Below, one piece after another: positions 1 through 7,591 of a stretch of 12,394 nucleotides of DNA. The position numbers were made by a program, and so were the translations under genes. The notes under the pieces are model-generated. The model made no database searches and was not told the origin of the DNA. It saw nothing but the letters and a program-made list of their open reading frames with translations. The stretch comes from GCA-002731945 sp036344135. Lineage in GTDB: Bacteria; Pseudomonadota; Alphaproteobacteria; MED-G09. Where the stretch lies: positions 1 to 12,394 of the forward strand of contig JAYYUG010000015.1 of the NCBI GenBank assembly GCA_036344135.1, in the 5' to 3' direction. Every line of letters begins with the position of its first letter. Positions within the stretch are counted from its first letter, which is position 1.

Positions 1-2843
1 TCATCTTTTTCTATTCCATGGCGATTAAATACTTTAACATCTACCACAGTTCCGCTCGTTCCAGGGGGCAGTCTCAGAGATGAGTCTCTAACATCTGAAG
101 CTTTTTCTCCAAAAATTGCTCTTAAAAGTTTTTCTTCTGGTGTTATTGGGCTTTCACCTTTTGGTGTAACTTTTCCTACCAAAATTTCGCCAGGCTTAAC
201 TTCAGCGCCAATGTAAACTATACCTGACTCATCTAAATTTCTTAAGGCTTCTTCGCCTACATTTGGTATGTCTCGAGTAATCTCTTCAGATCCCAGTTTT
301 GTGTCTCTTGACATCACTTCAAACTCTTCAATATGAATAGAGGTAAATACATCATCTTTTACTAACCTTTCGGATAATAAAATTGAATCTTCAAAATTGT
401 ATCCATTCCAAGGCATGAAAGCGACTAAGACATTTTTTCCAAGCGCTAACTCACCTCTATCTGTCGAAGGTCCGTCAGCAATAATGTCTCCTTTCTTAAC
501 ATCATCTCCAACCCTGACTAAGGGTCTTTGATTTATACAAGTTGATTGGTTTGATCTTTGAAACTTCTGTAGATTAAATATATCGACCCCTAGATCTCCT
601 TTTTCTAAATCTCCTTTAGATCGAATTACAATTCTCTGAGAATCAACCTGATCAACTACTCCATCATTTGTTGCTATTAAGGCAGAACCAGAGTCTCTTG
701 CAACTAAGGATTCCATTCCTGTGCCTACCAAAGGTGCCTCGTTAGATAGAAGAGGCACAGCTTGTCTCATCATATTTGAACCCATTAAAGCTCTATTAGC
801 ATCATCGTTTTCTAAGAATGGTATCAAAGAGGCGGCCACTGAGACAGTCTGTTTTGGACTTACATCCATAAATTCTACCTGCTCAGGAGTTACAAGATCA
901 AAACCACCATCATGTCTACAATTAATTAAATCGCTTAAAAATTTACCTTTATTATCAACTATTTCGTCAGCTTGAGCAATTCGATATCTACCCTCTTCGA
1001 TAGCTGAAAGATACACAATTTCATTAGTCTTTGTCCCTTTGTTAATTTTTAGATACGGACTTTCAATAAATCCGTATTTATTAATTCTAGCATAAGTTGC
1101 TAAAGAGTTTATTAAACCAATATTCGGGCCTTCCGGGGTCTCTATCGGGCAGATCCTTCCATAATGTGTTGGATGAACATCTCTAACTTCAAAACCAGCT
1201 CTTTCTCTTGTAAGCCCTCCTGGCCCCAATGCAGAAACCCTTCTTTTATGAGTGATCTCAGAAAGAGGGTTTGTTTGGTCCATAAATTGAGATAATTGCG
1301 AGGAACCAAAGAATTCTCTGATAGATGCGGCTATAGGTTTAGCGTTTATAATGTCTTGGGGCATCACAGCATCAATATCAATAGAGCTCATCCTCTCTTT
1401 TATTGATCTTTCCATGCGAAGAAGACCTATTCGAAATTGATTTTCCATGAGTTCGCCAACAGATCGTACGCGCCTATTTCCTAAATTATCTATATCATCT
1501 ATCTCTCCCTTTCCATCCCTTATGTTTACTAAGGTCTTTAAGACAGAGGATATATCTTCTTTAGTAAGAATTCTTACTGTATCAGAAATATCTAAATCTA
1601 ATCTCATATTAAGCTTAACTCTACCTACGTCAGAAAGATCATACCTATCATTTTCAAAGAATAGGGTTCTAAATAATACACCAGCACTTTCTTCCGTAGG
1701 TGGTTCACCGGGGCGTAAGATTCTGTAAATCTCAAAAAGTGCTGAATTTTGATCATATGATTTATCAATTGCTAGTGTATTCCTGACAAAGGCACTTGAA
1801 TTAACTCCATCAATTAGTAAGACCGGTATAATGTTTATTTTTTCATTTGTAAAAGTCTCTAATAATTCTTCAGTAATTTCTTGACCTGCCTCAGCAAAAA
1901 TTTCGCCCGTTTTGTTATTCACCAAATCTTTGGCAATATATTTTCCTATCAACTCTTCGTTTTCAATCTTTAAGTCTTTGATATTTTCATATTGATTTAG
2001 AAGTCTAGGCGTAATTTTTTTTCCAGATTCAATTATAATTTTTCCAGTTTTTGCATCTTTTATATCAAAGATCGCTTTAAGACCTTTAAGATTCTCTGGG
2101 ATAAATGGTTTCCTCCAATTATCTTTAACTCTCGTATATTTCTCAACCTTATAAAAAATTGATAATATTTCTTCAGAACTATAGCCTAAACTATACAAAA
2201 TGGTTGTTGCGGGTATTTTTTTCTTACGATCTATTCTTGCATTAACGATATCTTTAGCATCAAATTCAAAATCTAGCCAAGAACCTCTGTAAGGTATTAT
2301 ACGTGCTGCATATAATATTTTTCCTGAAGAATGTGTTTTACCCTTATCATGATCAAAAAATACTCCCGGACTTCTATGCATTTGAGAAACAACCACTCTT
2401 TCAGTGCCATTTATAATAAAAGTCCCATTATTAGTCATAAGAGGTAAATCACCCATATAGACATCTTGCTCTTTAACATCCTTAACAGTCTTTACTAATG
2501 TATCTTCATCAAGATCAAAAACTATTAAGCGTAACGTAACCTTCAAAGGCGCAGCATATGTAAGACCTCTTTGAATACATTCTAATGTATCAAATTTAGG
2601 TTCATCAAAAGAATAAGAAATATATTCAATTGTTGAGGTTTCAGAAAAGTCATGAATTGGAAAGACTCCACTAAAAACATTTTGAAGACCCTTGTCCAGC
2701 CTTTCGTCGTCTTTCTCATTTTGCTGTAAAAATAAAGAGTAAGAAGATCTTTGTACCTCAATAAGATTAGGCATTTCAGCTACTTCTTCTATCCTTTGAA
2801 ATGATTTCCTTAGTCTTTTTCTTACATTAAAATTATCAGCCAT
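1..2843 (-). CDS. rpoB: RNA polymerase beta subunit, 3' end outside the window
   Basis: Beta subunit of the core RNA polymerase, forming much of the active-site cleft together with beta'. Reading the minus strand from the ATG at 2843 gives an uninterrupted frame of about 947 residues to the window edge. The family usually has about 1340-1390 residues, so roughly the last third is missing because the window ends, not because the gene is broken. The N-terminus (MADNFNVRKRLRKSFQRI) matches alphaproteobacterial RpoB. The rifampicin cluster starts near residue 511 (FFGSSQLSQFMDQTNPLSE, then THKRR). The residues equivalent to E. coli Q513, D516, H526, R529 and S531 are all wild type, so nothing here predicts rifampicin resistance. 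The conserved stretches VHPTHYGRICPIETPEGPN and MPWNGYNFEDS follow. An AGGT lies 8 bases before the start. The gap to rplL is 30 bases with no terminator, so it is probably co-transcribed; rpoC is expected beyond the left edge. Confidence 0.97.
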   Translation of the reverse strand, partial: MADNFNVRKRLRKSFQRIEEVAEMPNLIEVQRSSYSLFLQQNEKDDERLDKGLQNVFSGVFPIHDFSETSTIEYISYSFDEPKFDTLECIQRGLTYAAPLKVTLRLIVFDLDEDTLVKTVKDVKEQDVYMGDLPLMTNNGTFIINGTERVVVSQMHRSPGVFFDHDKGKTHSSGKILYAARIIPYRGSWLDFEFDAKDIVNARIDRKKKIPATTILYSLGYSSEEILSIFYKVEKYTRVKDNWRKPFIPENLKGLKAIFDIKDAKTGKIIIESGKKITPRLLNQYENIKDLKIENEELIGKYIAKDLVNNKTGEIFAEAGQEITEELLETFTNEKINIIPVLLIDGVNSSAFVRNTLAIDKSYDQNSALFEIYRILRPGEPPTEESAGVLFRTLFFENDRYDLSDVGRVKLNMRLDLDISDTVRILTKEDISSVLKTLVNIRDGKGEIDDIDNLGNRRVRSVGELMENQFRIGLLRMERSIKERMSSIDIDAVMPQDIINAKPIAASIREFFGSSQLSQFMDQTNPLSEITHKRRVSALGPGGLTRERAGFEVRDVHPTHYGRICPIETPEGPNIGLINSLATYARINKYGFIESPYLKINKGTKTNEIVYLSAIEEGRYRIAQADEIVDNKGKFLSDLINCRHDGGFDLVTPEQVEFMDVSPKQTVSVAASLIPFLENDDANRALMGSNMMRQAVPLLSNEAPLVGTGMESLVARDSGSALIATNDGVVDQVDSQRIVIRSKGDLEKGDLGVDIFNLQKFQRSNQSTCINQRPLVRVGDDVKKGDIIADGPSTDRGELALGKNVLVAFMPWNGYNFEDSILLSERLVKDDVFTSIHIEEFEVMSRDTKLGSEEITRDIPNVGEEALRNLDESGIVYIGAEVKPGEILVGKVTPKGESPITPEEKLLRAIFGEKASDVRDSSLRLPPGTSGTVVDVKVFNRHGIEKD

Positions 2844-2873
2844 ATATTTTACCTATGCAATTAAGATTAGTTA

Positions 2874-3251
2874 TTATTTTAGTTCTACTTTTGCTCCAGC
2901 AGCTTCAAGTTTTTCTTTGATTTCATTTGCATCATCTTTAGAAACACCTTCCTTGATATCTTTTGGGGCGCCCTCGACAAGTTCTTTAGCTTCTTTTAGC
3001 CCTAAGCCAGTAGCTGTTCTTACTTCTTTAATAACATTAATTTTCTTATCCCCTATTTCTGTGAGCACTATAGTGAAAGAATCTTTTTCTTCTTCTTCAC
3101 CTACATCACCTTCTGCTGAAGGTGCTGCAGCCACAGCTATTGGTGCTGCGGCAGAGACTCCCCACTTTTCTTCGAGAATCTTTGATAATTCCGAAGCCTC
3201 AAGAACAGTTAACTTTGATAACTCTTCGGCAATTTTTTCTAAATCAGCCAT
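2874..3251 (-). CDS. rplL: 50S ribosomal protein L7/L12
   Basis: Acidic stalk protein of the large ribosomal subunit. It binds L10 as dimers and recruits the translational GTPases EF-Tu, EF-G, IF2 and RF3. The 125-residue length is typical. The N-terminal dimerisation and L10-binding region (about residues 1-35) is followed by an Ala/Pro and acidic hinge (about 36-58, containing GDVGEEEEKD). The compact C-terminal domain (about 59-125) carries the conserved segments KINVIKEVR, GLGLKEAKELVE and the C-terminal AAGAKVELK. A clear AGGAG stands just before the ATG. It lies 33 bases downstream of rplJ and 30 bases upstream of rpoB, the usual order. I see nothing odd in it. Confidence 0.97.
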   Translation of the reverse strand: MADLEKIAEELSKLTVLEASELSKILEEKWGVSAAAPIAVAAAPSAEGDVGEEEEKDSFTIVLTEIGDKKINVIKEVRTATGLGLKEAKELVEGAPKDIKEGVSKDDANEIKEKLEAAGAKVELK

Positions 3252-3284
3252 TATTTTCTCCTAAAAAAATTATAAAAAATAAAA

Positions 3285-3803
3285 TTATGCTGCTTCATCC
3301 TCTTTGCTTTTCGCATAAATGACCTGATTTAATTTACCTCCAGGTCGATTTATAATTCCTGCTAAGCTTGTTGCTGATGCACATAGCATACTTAATAAAG
3401 TCGATCTAAGTACATCAAGCGAAGGTAAAGAAGCAAGTTTGTTAATAGTTTCCTTATCAATAATCTCCCCTTCCATAAAACCACCAACTATTGAAAAATT
3501 TTCGTGGTCCTTTGAAAAACTAGAGAGAATCTTTGGTTGAGATGATAATTCTTTAGAAAATACTATGGCAATTGGTCCACTTAATTGATCTGAAAGAACT
3601 TCAGCTTGAGTGTCAGAAATTGCTATCTTTGACAGGCTATTTTTTGTAACCCGTAAAGTAGAGTCTACTTCTCTAAGTTGACTCCTAAGACTAGTTATTT
3701 CTCCAACAGTAAGACCATTGTTATGAGTTAATATTAAAAGATTAGATTCAGAAAATTTTTTATTTAATGATGAAACTACTCTTTCTTTACTTTCTCTATC
3801 CAT
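3285..3803 (-). CDS. rplJ: 50S ribosomal protein L10
   Basis: L10 anchors the L7/L12 dimers to 23S rRNA at the base of the ribosomal stalk. In many bacteria it also represses its own operon by binding the mRNA leader. The reading frame is open from an ATG at 3821, but I place the start at 3803 (MDRESKERVV, 172 residues). A GGAGG (complement at 3809-3813) stands 5 bases before that ATG, and L10 proteins typically begin with a short K/E-rich helix of this kind. Visible family features include NNGLTVGEI and LRVTKNSL in the rRNA-binding N-terminal domain and SGPIAIVFS in the middle. The C-terminal helix that receives L7/L12 ends in KEDEAA. It follows a 217-base gap after rplA, the only large gap in the cluster, which holds a structured leader candidate. 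rplL follows after 33 bases. Confidence 0.95.
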   Translation of the reverse strand: MDRESKERVVSSLNKKFSESNLLILTHNNGLTVGEITSLRSQLREVDSTLRVTKNSLSKIAISDTQAEVLSDQLSGPIAIVFSKELSSQPKILSSFSKDHENFSIVGGFMEGEIIDKETINKLASLPSLDVLRSTLLSMLCASATSLAGIINRPGGKLNQVIYAKSKEDEAA

Positions 3804-4020
3804 ATTTTCCTCCAAAGGCATCCTCTAAATTTAGGATTCTCTTAACAAGCGATCTATAAAAAAATCTATAGACCTAGGCTGCCCTTAAATTATGCAATGA
3901 ATAAATTAAAACTTATTCACTGTTTTAAATGTCTCATATGGGAGTAAAAATTACTTTAAGTCGAAACACCCATAATCTAGGACAGTTGTATGCCAATCTC
4001 TGACATACTTGATACAGAAA
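3804..4020 (-). promoter_or_regulatory. Candidate L10 (rplJ) leader RNA with several hairpins
   Basis: This is the only long untranslated gap in the ribosomal protein cluster. Transcribed from the minus strand it can form four elements. One is a 7-bp hairpin (3988-3994 with 4002-4008). The second is a helix pairing TGTTTC (3963-3968) with GAGACA (3930-3935) around a small AGTAA/TTACT hairpin. The third is a 10-bp stem with one G-U pair and an 8-base loop (3895-3904 with 3913-3922). The fourth is an 8-bp stem with one G-U pair and a U-rich loop (3851-3858 with 3867-3874). The rplJ Shine-Dalgarno (3809-3813) lies downstream of all of them. In many bacteria the L10-L7/L12 complex binds a kink-turn leader here to repress translation. 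That this is the same element is inferred from position and folding; I did not match a consensus. Confidence 0.5.
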
Positions 4021-4713
4021 TTAATAAAAAACTCCTGTATCAATATTTAACCCAACCCCCATAGAGGAGCTGAGTGAAACCTTTTTTAAAAAACTACCTT
4101 TAGCTGTATTTGGCTTTTCCTTCTTAACAGCATTTACAAATTCTAAAATATTCTGATGAAGAGCATCTTTAGAAAAGCTCATTTTTCCAATTCCAGCATG
4201 TACGATGCCAGACTTTTCAGCTCTAAATTCTACAGATCCTGATTTTGCTAATTCAACTGCACTTTTAATATCATTAGTCACAGTCCCAAGCTTTGGATTA
4301 GGCATCAAACCCTTTGGTCCAAGTACCTGGCCTAATTTTCCGACGCTAGGCATCATCTCAGGTGTTGAAATACATCTATCAAAATCGATTTTTCCTGAAG
4401 AAATCTCTTCAATTAATTCTTCTGAGCCAACAACATCTGCTCCAGCTGACTTTGCTTCATCAATTTTTTCACCTGTAGCAAAAACCGCTACCCTTATATC
4501 TTTGCCAATCCCGTTTGGTAGGTTTATCATACCTCTAACAGATTGATCTGATTGTGCGGGATCAATATTTAAATTCAGAGAAATATCAATGGTTTCGTCA
4601 AATTTTGAGTTTGAGCTCTCCTGAATAATTGCCAAAGCATCATCAAGATTATACATCTTGTTTTCTTCTACCTTACCAATATTATCATTATATCTTTTGC
4701 TTCTTTTACTCAT
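4021..4713 (-). CDS. rplA: 50S ribosomal protein L1
   Basis: L1 binds 23S rRNA at the mobile L1 stalk and helps release tRNA from the E site; in many bacteria it also represses the rplK-rplA mRNA. The 230-residue product has the usual length and the two-domain L1 sequence. The N-terminal part carries FDETIDISLNLNIDPAQSDQ and MINLPNGIGK. The central domain has VGSEELIEEI and the highly conserved MMPSVGKLGQVLGPKGLMPN. The first domain resumes with VEFRAEKSGIVHAGIGKMSF towards the C-terminus. The start ATG is one base after the rplK stop codon, so the two genes are translationally coupled or nearly so. It is followed by the structured gap before rplJ. Confidence 0.97.
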   Translation of the reverse strand: MSKRSKRYNDNIGKVEENKMYNLDDALAIIQESSNSKFDETIDISLNLNIDPAQSDQSVRGMINLPNGIGKDIRVAVFATGEKIDEAKSAGADVVGSEELIEEISSGKIDFDRCISTPEMMPSVGKLGQVLGPKGLMPNPKLGTVTNDIKSAVELAKSGSVEFRAEKSGIVHAGIGKMSFSKDALHQNILEFVNAVKKEKPNTAKGSFLKKVSLSSSMGVGLNIDTGVFY

Positions 4714-4714
4714 A

Positions 4715-5143
4715 TTATTCTTTTACCTCTAATCCGATAGATCTTGCCGATCCTTTGACTATTTGGACAGCAGCATCAAGATCAAATGCATTCAAATCCT
4801 GCATTTTAGCTTCAGCTATTTCTTTACATTGGGCAGAGGTGACAGACCCACATACTTCCACACCTGTATTGCCTGATCCTTTTTCTATATTTGCGGCTTT
4901 TTTTAATAAATAACTTGTTGGAGCAGTCTTTATAATGAAATCAAATGATTTATCAACATAAATAGTAATTATTGTTGGGCGTGGGGCTCCCTGCTCTTCG
5001 TTTTGTGTTTGAGCATTAAAAGACTTACAAAAATCCATAATGTTTAAACCTCTTTGGCCCAACGCAGGACCAATAGGAGGTGAAGGACTAGCCTGTCCAG
5101 CTGGAACTTGCAATTTTAAATAACCCTCTATTTCTTTAGCCAT
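4715..5143 (-). CDS. rplK: 50S ribosomal protein L11
   Basis: L11 sits with 23S rRNA in the GTPase-associated centre, the thiostrepton site, and is needed for stringent-response sensing by RelA-type enzymes. The product has 142 residues, the standard length. The proline-rich N-terminal domain contains LQVPAGQASPSPPIGPALGQ followed by RGLNIMDFCKSFN. The C-terminal rRNA-binding domain carries KTAPTSYLLKKAA and ends in GSARSIGLEVKE, all conserved in the family. The gap to nusG is 16 bases, and rplA begins one base after the stop. This nusG-rplK-rplA arrangement is standard in bacteria. Confidence 0.97.
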   Translation of the reverse strand: MAKEIEGYLKLQVPAGQASPSPPIGPALGQRGLNIMDFCKSFNAQTQNEEQGAPRPTIITIYVDKSFDFIIKTAPTSYLLKKAANIEKGSGNTGVEVCGSVTSAQCKEIAEAKMQDLNAFDLDAAVQIVKGSARSIGLEVKE

Positions 5144-5159
5144 AGTAAATGATACCTGA

Positions 5160-5696
5160 TTATAACTTTTCGACTTGTGAATATTGCAATTCTACTGGTG
5201 TAGGTCTTCCAAAAATCGAGACCGCAACTTTGAGTTTTGTTTTTTCTTCGTCAATTTCTTCAACTGATCCATTAAATGATGCGAATGGACCGTCCGAAAC
5301 TCTTACTTGTTCGCCTATTTCAAAAGTAACGGAAGGCCTCGGACTCTCCGATCCTTCTTGAATTCTATTAATAATTCTATCTATTTCCTCCTGAGAAACT
5401 GGATGAGGTTTAGTGCCATGATCAGACCCTAAGAAACCTGTCACCTTCGGAGTATTCTTAACTAAATGAAAAGTTTCGTCAGTCAAATTCATATACACCA
5501 AAACATACCCAGGGAAAAATCGTTTCTCTGAATTAATTTTTCTTCCTCTTCTTATTTCAATTACCTCTTCAGTTGGAACTACTATTTCTTCAAATGAAGA
5601 TTCTAGATCGGCAGCCGCAGCTCTTTCTTTAATTGATTCGGCAACTTTTTTCTCAAAATTCGAATAAGCATGAACTATATACCAATTTTTTGACAT
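5160..5696 (-). CDS. nusG: Transcription termination/antitermination factor NusG
   Basis: NusG rides on RNA polymerase, reduces pausing, and links polymerase to Rho or to the leading ribosome. The 178-residue length is typical. The NGN domain begins at the N-terminus (MSKNWYIVHAYSNFEKKVAE) and includes RFFPGYVLVYMNL and VKNTPKVTGFLG. A linker around residues 108-122 leads to the KOW domain (about 124-178), which carries FEIGEQVRVSDGPFASFNG and ends in QYSQVEKL. It starts two bases after the secE stop codon and is followed by rplK after 16 bases, so it is clearly inside the same transcription unit. Confidence 0.97.
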   Translation of the reverse strand: MSKNWYIVHAYSNFEKKVAESIKERAAAADLESSFEEIVVPTEEVIEIRRGRKINSEKRFFPGYVLVYMNLTDETFHLVKNTPKVTGFLGSDHGTKPHPVSQEEIDRIINRIQEGSESPRPSVTFEIGEQVRVSDGPFASFNGSVEEIDEEKTKLKVAVSIFGRPTPVELQYSQVEKL

Positions 5697-5698
5697 TC

Positions 5699-5896
5699 TT
5701 AATTCCCTAAACCGAGTATTAATTTAATTCCAAAACTCATAATTTGATCGCCAAGAAAGAAAAAAATTGCAGCAATTAAACAAAAGATAAAAACAATTAA
5801 GGTAGTTGTAAGAGTTTCGCCTCTTGAAGGCCAAGTTACTTTTGAGACTTCGTTTCTAACTTCTTGAATAAACTGTATAGGTCCTGTTTTAGACAT
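5699..5896 (-). CDS. secE: Preprotein translocase subunit SecE, short single-span form
   Basis: SecE clamps SecY in the inner-membrane protein-export channel. The start chosen at 5896 gives 65 residues: MSKTGPIQFIQEVRNEV, then the conserved amphipathic motif SKVTWPSRGET, then one hydrophobic membrane segment (about residues 33-55, TLIVFIFCLIAAIFFFLGDQ). This is the short single-span form usual outside the Enterobacteria. The frame stays open upstream to an ATG at 5932, but that would begin only two bases after the tRNA-Trp 3' end and would have no Shine-Dalgarno. An AAGGA (complement at 5908-5912) lies 11 bases before the chosen ATG. It follows tRNA-Trp and precedes nusG by two bases. Confidence 0.93.
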   Translation of the reverse strand: MSKTGPIQFIQEVRNEVSKVTWPSRGETLTTTLIVFIFCLIAAIFFFLGDQIMSFGIKLILGLGN

Positions 5897-5934
5897 TAAC
5901 TTTTTTATCCTTAAATATAATACAAAGAACACCT

Positions 5935-6011
5935 TGGCAGGAGTGGAGGGAGTCGAACCCCCAACCCCCGGTTTTGGAGACCGGTGCTCTAGCCAATTGA
6001 GCTACACTCCT
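5935..6011 (-). tRNA. tRNA-Trp (anticodon CCA)
   Basis: Read on the minus strand, this 77-base cloverleaf has a 7-bp acceptor stem (AGGAGTG with CACTCCT), a D arm starting TAGCTCAATTGG and an anticodon loop CTCCAAA giving anticodon CCA. The anticodon stem is CCGGT/ACCGG, the T loop is TTCGACT, the discriminator is G, and a CCA end is encoded (5935-5937). It lies between tuf and secE, 5 bases after the tuf stop, as in other alphaproteobacteria. It must be cut out of the tuf-secE transcript. Confidence 0.97.
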
Positions 6012-6016
6012 CCAAA

Positions 6017-7207
6017 TTATTCAATTATTTTTGAAATTACCCCCGATCCAACAGTTCTTCCGCCTTCACGGATAGCAAATCTAAGATTCTCTTCCATAGC
6101 AATAGGTACAATTAATTCGACATCCATCTCCACATTGTCTCCAGGCATTACCATTTCAGTTCCCTTATCTAAAGAAACAACACCAGTAACATCTGTAGTT
6201 CTGAAATAAAATTGTGGCCGATAGCTTGTAAAGAAAGGCGTATGCCTTCCACCTTCTTCTTTAGTTAGAATATAAGCCGAGGCTTTGAATTTTGTATGAG
6301 GGGTAATAGATTTAGGGGCACATAGGACCTGTCCTCTTTCAACCTGATCTCTGTCAATACCTCTTAAAAGAACACCAACATTATCACCAGCTTCACCCTG
6401 ATCTAAAAGTTTTCTAAACATCTCAACACCAGTACAAGTAGTTGACTGAGTATCCTTAACTCCAACAATTTCTATTGTATCATTAACATTAACAATGCCA
6501 CGCTCAACCCTTCCAGTAACAACAGTTCCTCTTCCAGAAATAGAAAAAACATCCTCAATAGGCATCAAGAATGGTTGATCTTTTGGTCTATCCGGCTGAG
6601 GCACATATTCATCTACTGATTTCATTAATTCTAAAATAGAATTCTTACCTGTTTCTTCATCTTTTCCTTCTAAAGCTGCTAAGGCTGAACCTTTTACTAT
6701 TGGTATATCATCTCCGGGAAATTCATATTCAGTTAGTAATTCTCTAACTTCCATTTCGACAAGATCAAGAAGCTCCTCATCATCGACCTGGTCAACTTTA
6801 TTTAGGAATACAGTCAAAGCAGGTACGCCGACTTGCCTCGCCAACAAAATATGTTCTCTAGTTTGTGGCATGGGGCCGTCTGCAGCCGATACAACTAAGA
6901 TTCCACCATCCATTTGTGCGGCACCTGTAATCATATTTTTTACATAGTCTGCGTGCCCTGGACAGTCCACGTGAGCATAATGTCTGTTTTCTGTTTCATA
7001 TTCTACATGAGACGTTGCGATTGTTATTCCTCTTTCTTTTTCCTCAGGGGCATTATCAATCTGATCAAATGAGGAAAACTCAGCCTTGCCATCTTCTGAT
7101 AAAACTTTTGTAATTGCTGCAGTAAGTGTTGTTTTTCCATGATCAACATGGCCAATTGTTCCTATATTGCAGTGAGGTTTGGTACGTTCAAACTTTTCTT
7201 TCGACAT
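6017..7207 (-). CDS. tuf: Elongation factor Tu
   Basis: EF-Tu is the GTPase that delivers aminoacyl-tRNA to the ribosomal A site. Starting at the ATG at 7207 (MSKEKFERTKPHCNIGT) gives 396 residues, the usual length. The frame continues upstream to an ATG at 7240, but a GGGAGA Shine-Dalgarno just before 7207 and family alignment favour the inner start. Nucleotide-binding motifs are intact: GHVDHGKT at 19-26, DCPGH at 81-85, NKVD at 136-139 and a SAL motif near 174. Switch I reads RGITIATSHVEYET, a minor variant of the common GITI(N/S)TAHVEYE. Domains 2 and 3 follow (about 205-396), including RGTVVTGRVERG and TDVTGVVSL. The 60-base leader after tRNA-Gly contains a small 5-bp hairpin (7229-7243). 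It is transcribed with the flanking tRNAs. Confidence 0.97.
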   Translation of the reverse strand: MSKEKFERTKPHCNIGTIGHVDHGKTTLTAAITKVLSEDGKAEFSSFDQIDNAPEEKERGITIATSHVEYETENRHYAHVDCPGHADYVKNMITGAAQMDGGILVVSAADGPMPQTREHILLARQVGVPALTVFLNKVDQVDDEELLDLVEMEVRELLTEYEFPGDDIPIVKGSALAALEGKDEETGKNSILELMKSVDEYVPQPDRPKDQPFLMPIEDVFSISGRGTVVTGRVERGIVNVNDTIEIVGVKDTQSTTCTGVEMFRKLLDQGEAGDNVGVLLRGIDRDQVERGQVLCAPKSITPHTKFKASAYILTKEEGGRHTPFFTSYRPQFYFRTTDVTGVVSLDKGTEMVMPGDNVEMDVELIVPIAMEENLRFAIREGGRTVGSGVISKIIE

Positions 7208-7267
7208 AATATTTTCTCCCGAAATTAAACCGTTATTCACGGTAATAAACTTACTTTAGATTTTACT

Positions 7268-7341
7268 TGGAGCGGGTGAAGGGAATCGAACCCTCATCTT
7301 CAGCTTGGAAGGCTGTTGCTCTACCATTGAGCTACACCCGC
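7268..7341 (-). tRNA. tRNA-Gly (anticodon TCC)
   Basis: This is a 74-base minus-strand cloverleaf including an encoded CCA (7268-7270). The acceptor GCGGGTG pairs with CACCCGC, and the D arm reads TAGCTCAATGGTAGAGC. The anticodon loop CTTCCAA gives TCC, the T loop is TTCGATT, and the discriminator is T. The outermost anticodon-stem pair appears to be an A-A mismatch, with the other four pairs intact. It lies between tRNA-Tyr and tuf, as in the tyr-gly-tuf clusters of many Proteobacteria. Confidence 0.96.
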
Positions 7342-7369
7342 TAATCCTTCCACCCAGCAGCTCTACAAC

Positions 7370-7454
7370 TGGTGGAGGGGGTTGGATTTGAACCAACGTA
7401 GGCATAGCCAACGGGTTTACAGCCCGTCCCCTTTAACCACTCGGGCACCCCTCC
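7370..7454 (-). tRNA. tRNA-Tyr (anticodon GTA)
   Basis: This is an 85-base class II tRNA on the minus strand. The acceptor GGAGGGG pairs with CCCCTCC, with discriminator A and an encoded CCA (7370-7372). The D arm begins TGCCCGAGTGG, the anticodon loop TGTAAAC gives GTA, and a long variable arm and T loop TTCAAAT follow. It is the first gene of the minus-strand cluster, 28 bases before tRNA-Gly. Confidence 0.96.
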
Positions 7455-7501
7455 AAAATTGTCGGAGAGCTTACCATTGCTTTAAAACCAAAGCAAAACA
7501 G

Positions 7502-7530
7502 GTTATTGTGCCTTCCGAAAGGAAAGTCAA
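7502..7530 (-). promoter_or_regulatory. Candidate promoter of the tRNA-tuf-secE-nusG cluster
   Basis: On the minus strand a TTGACT -35 box (7525-7530) is followed after exactly 17 bases by AATAAC (7502-7507) as a -10 box. Transcription would begin near 7495, about 40 bases before tRNA-Tyr. The -10 match is only moderate, but the -35 is near consensus and the position is right for a strong stable-RNA promoter. The spacer contains the imperfect inverted repeat CTTTCC-TTTC-GGAAGG. Confidence 0.55.
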
Positions 7531-7591
7531 TACCCTAAAGCAAATTATTAGGCTAGAGGATATACTAAATTTCAAAAAAATCTATAAAATA

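Noticed and set aside
1215..1313. N-to-T difference in the RpoB rifampicin cluster, possibly a resistance change
   Set aside because: DQTNPLSE is, to my knowledge, the common alphaproteobacterial form, and the classical resistance positions are wild type.
2917..3264. Long plus-strand reading frames antisense to rplL, and similar ones opposite rplA, rplK, tuf, rpoB and rlmB
   Set aside because: Each is a mirror of a confidently identified gene on the other strand, with serine- and leucine-rich low-complexity translations and no family resemblance.
3804..3821. Upstream in-frame ATG giving L10 six extra residues
   Set aside because: GGAGG at 3809-3813 lies inside this extension and is ideally placed for the ATG at 3803; family N-termini also fit the inner start.
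5897..5932. Twelve-residue N-terminal extension of SecE starting at 5932
   Set aside because: It would start two bases after the tRNA-Trp 3' end with no ribosome-binding site, and AAGGA points to the ATG at 5896.
7208..7240. Eleven-residue N-terminal extension of EF-Tu
   Set aside because: EF-Tu is strongly conserved at 394-397 residues, and GGGAGA directly precedes the inner ATG at 7207.
7229..7243. ACCGT-GAATA-ACGGT hairpin in the tuf leader as a terminator
   Set aside because: Only 5 bp, and it is not followed by a T run in the transcribed direction; at most a minor leader structure.
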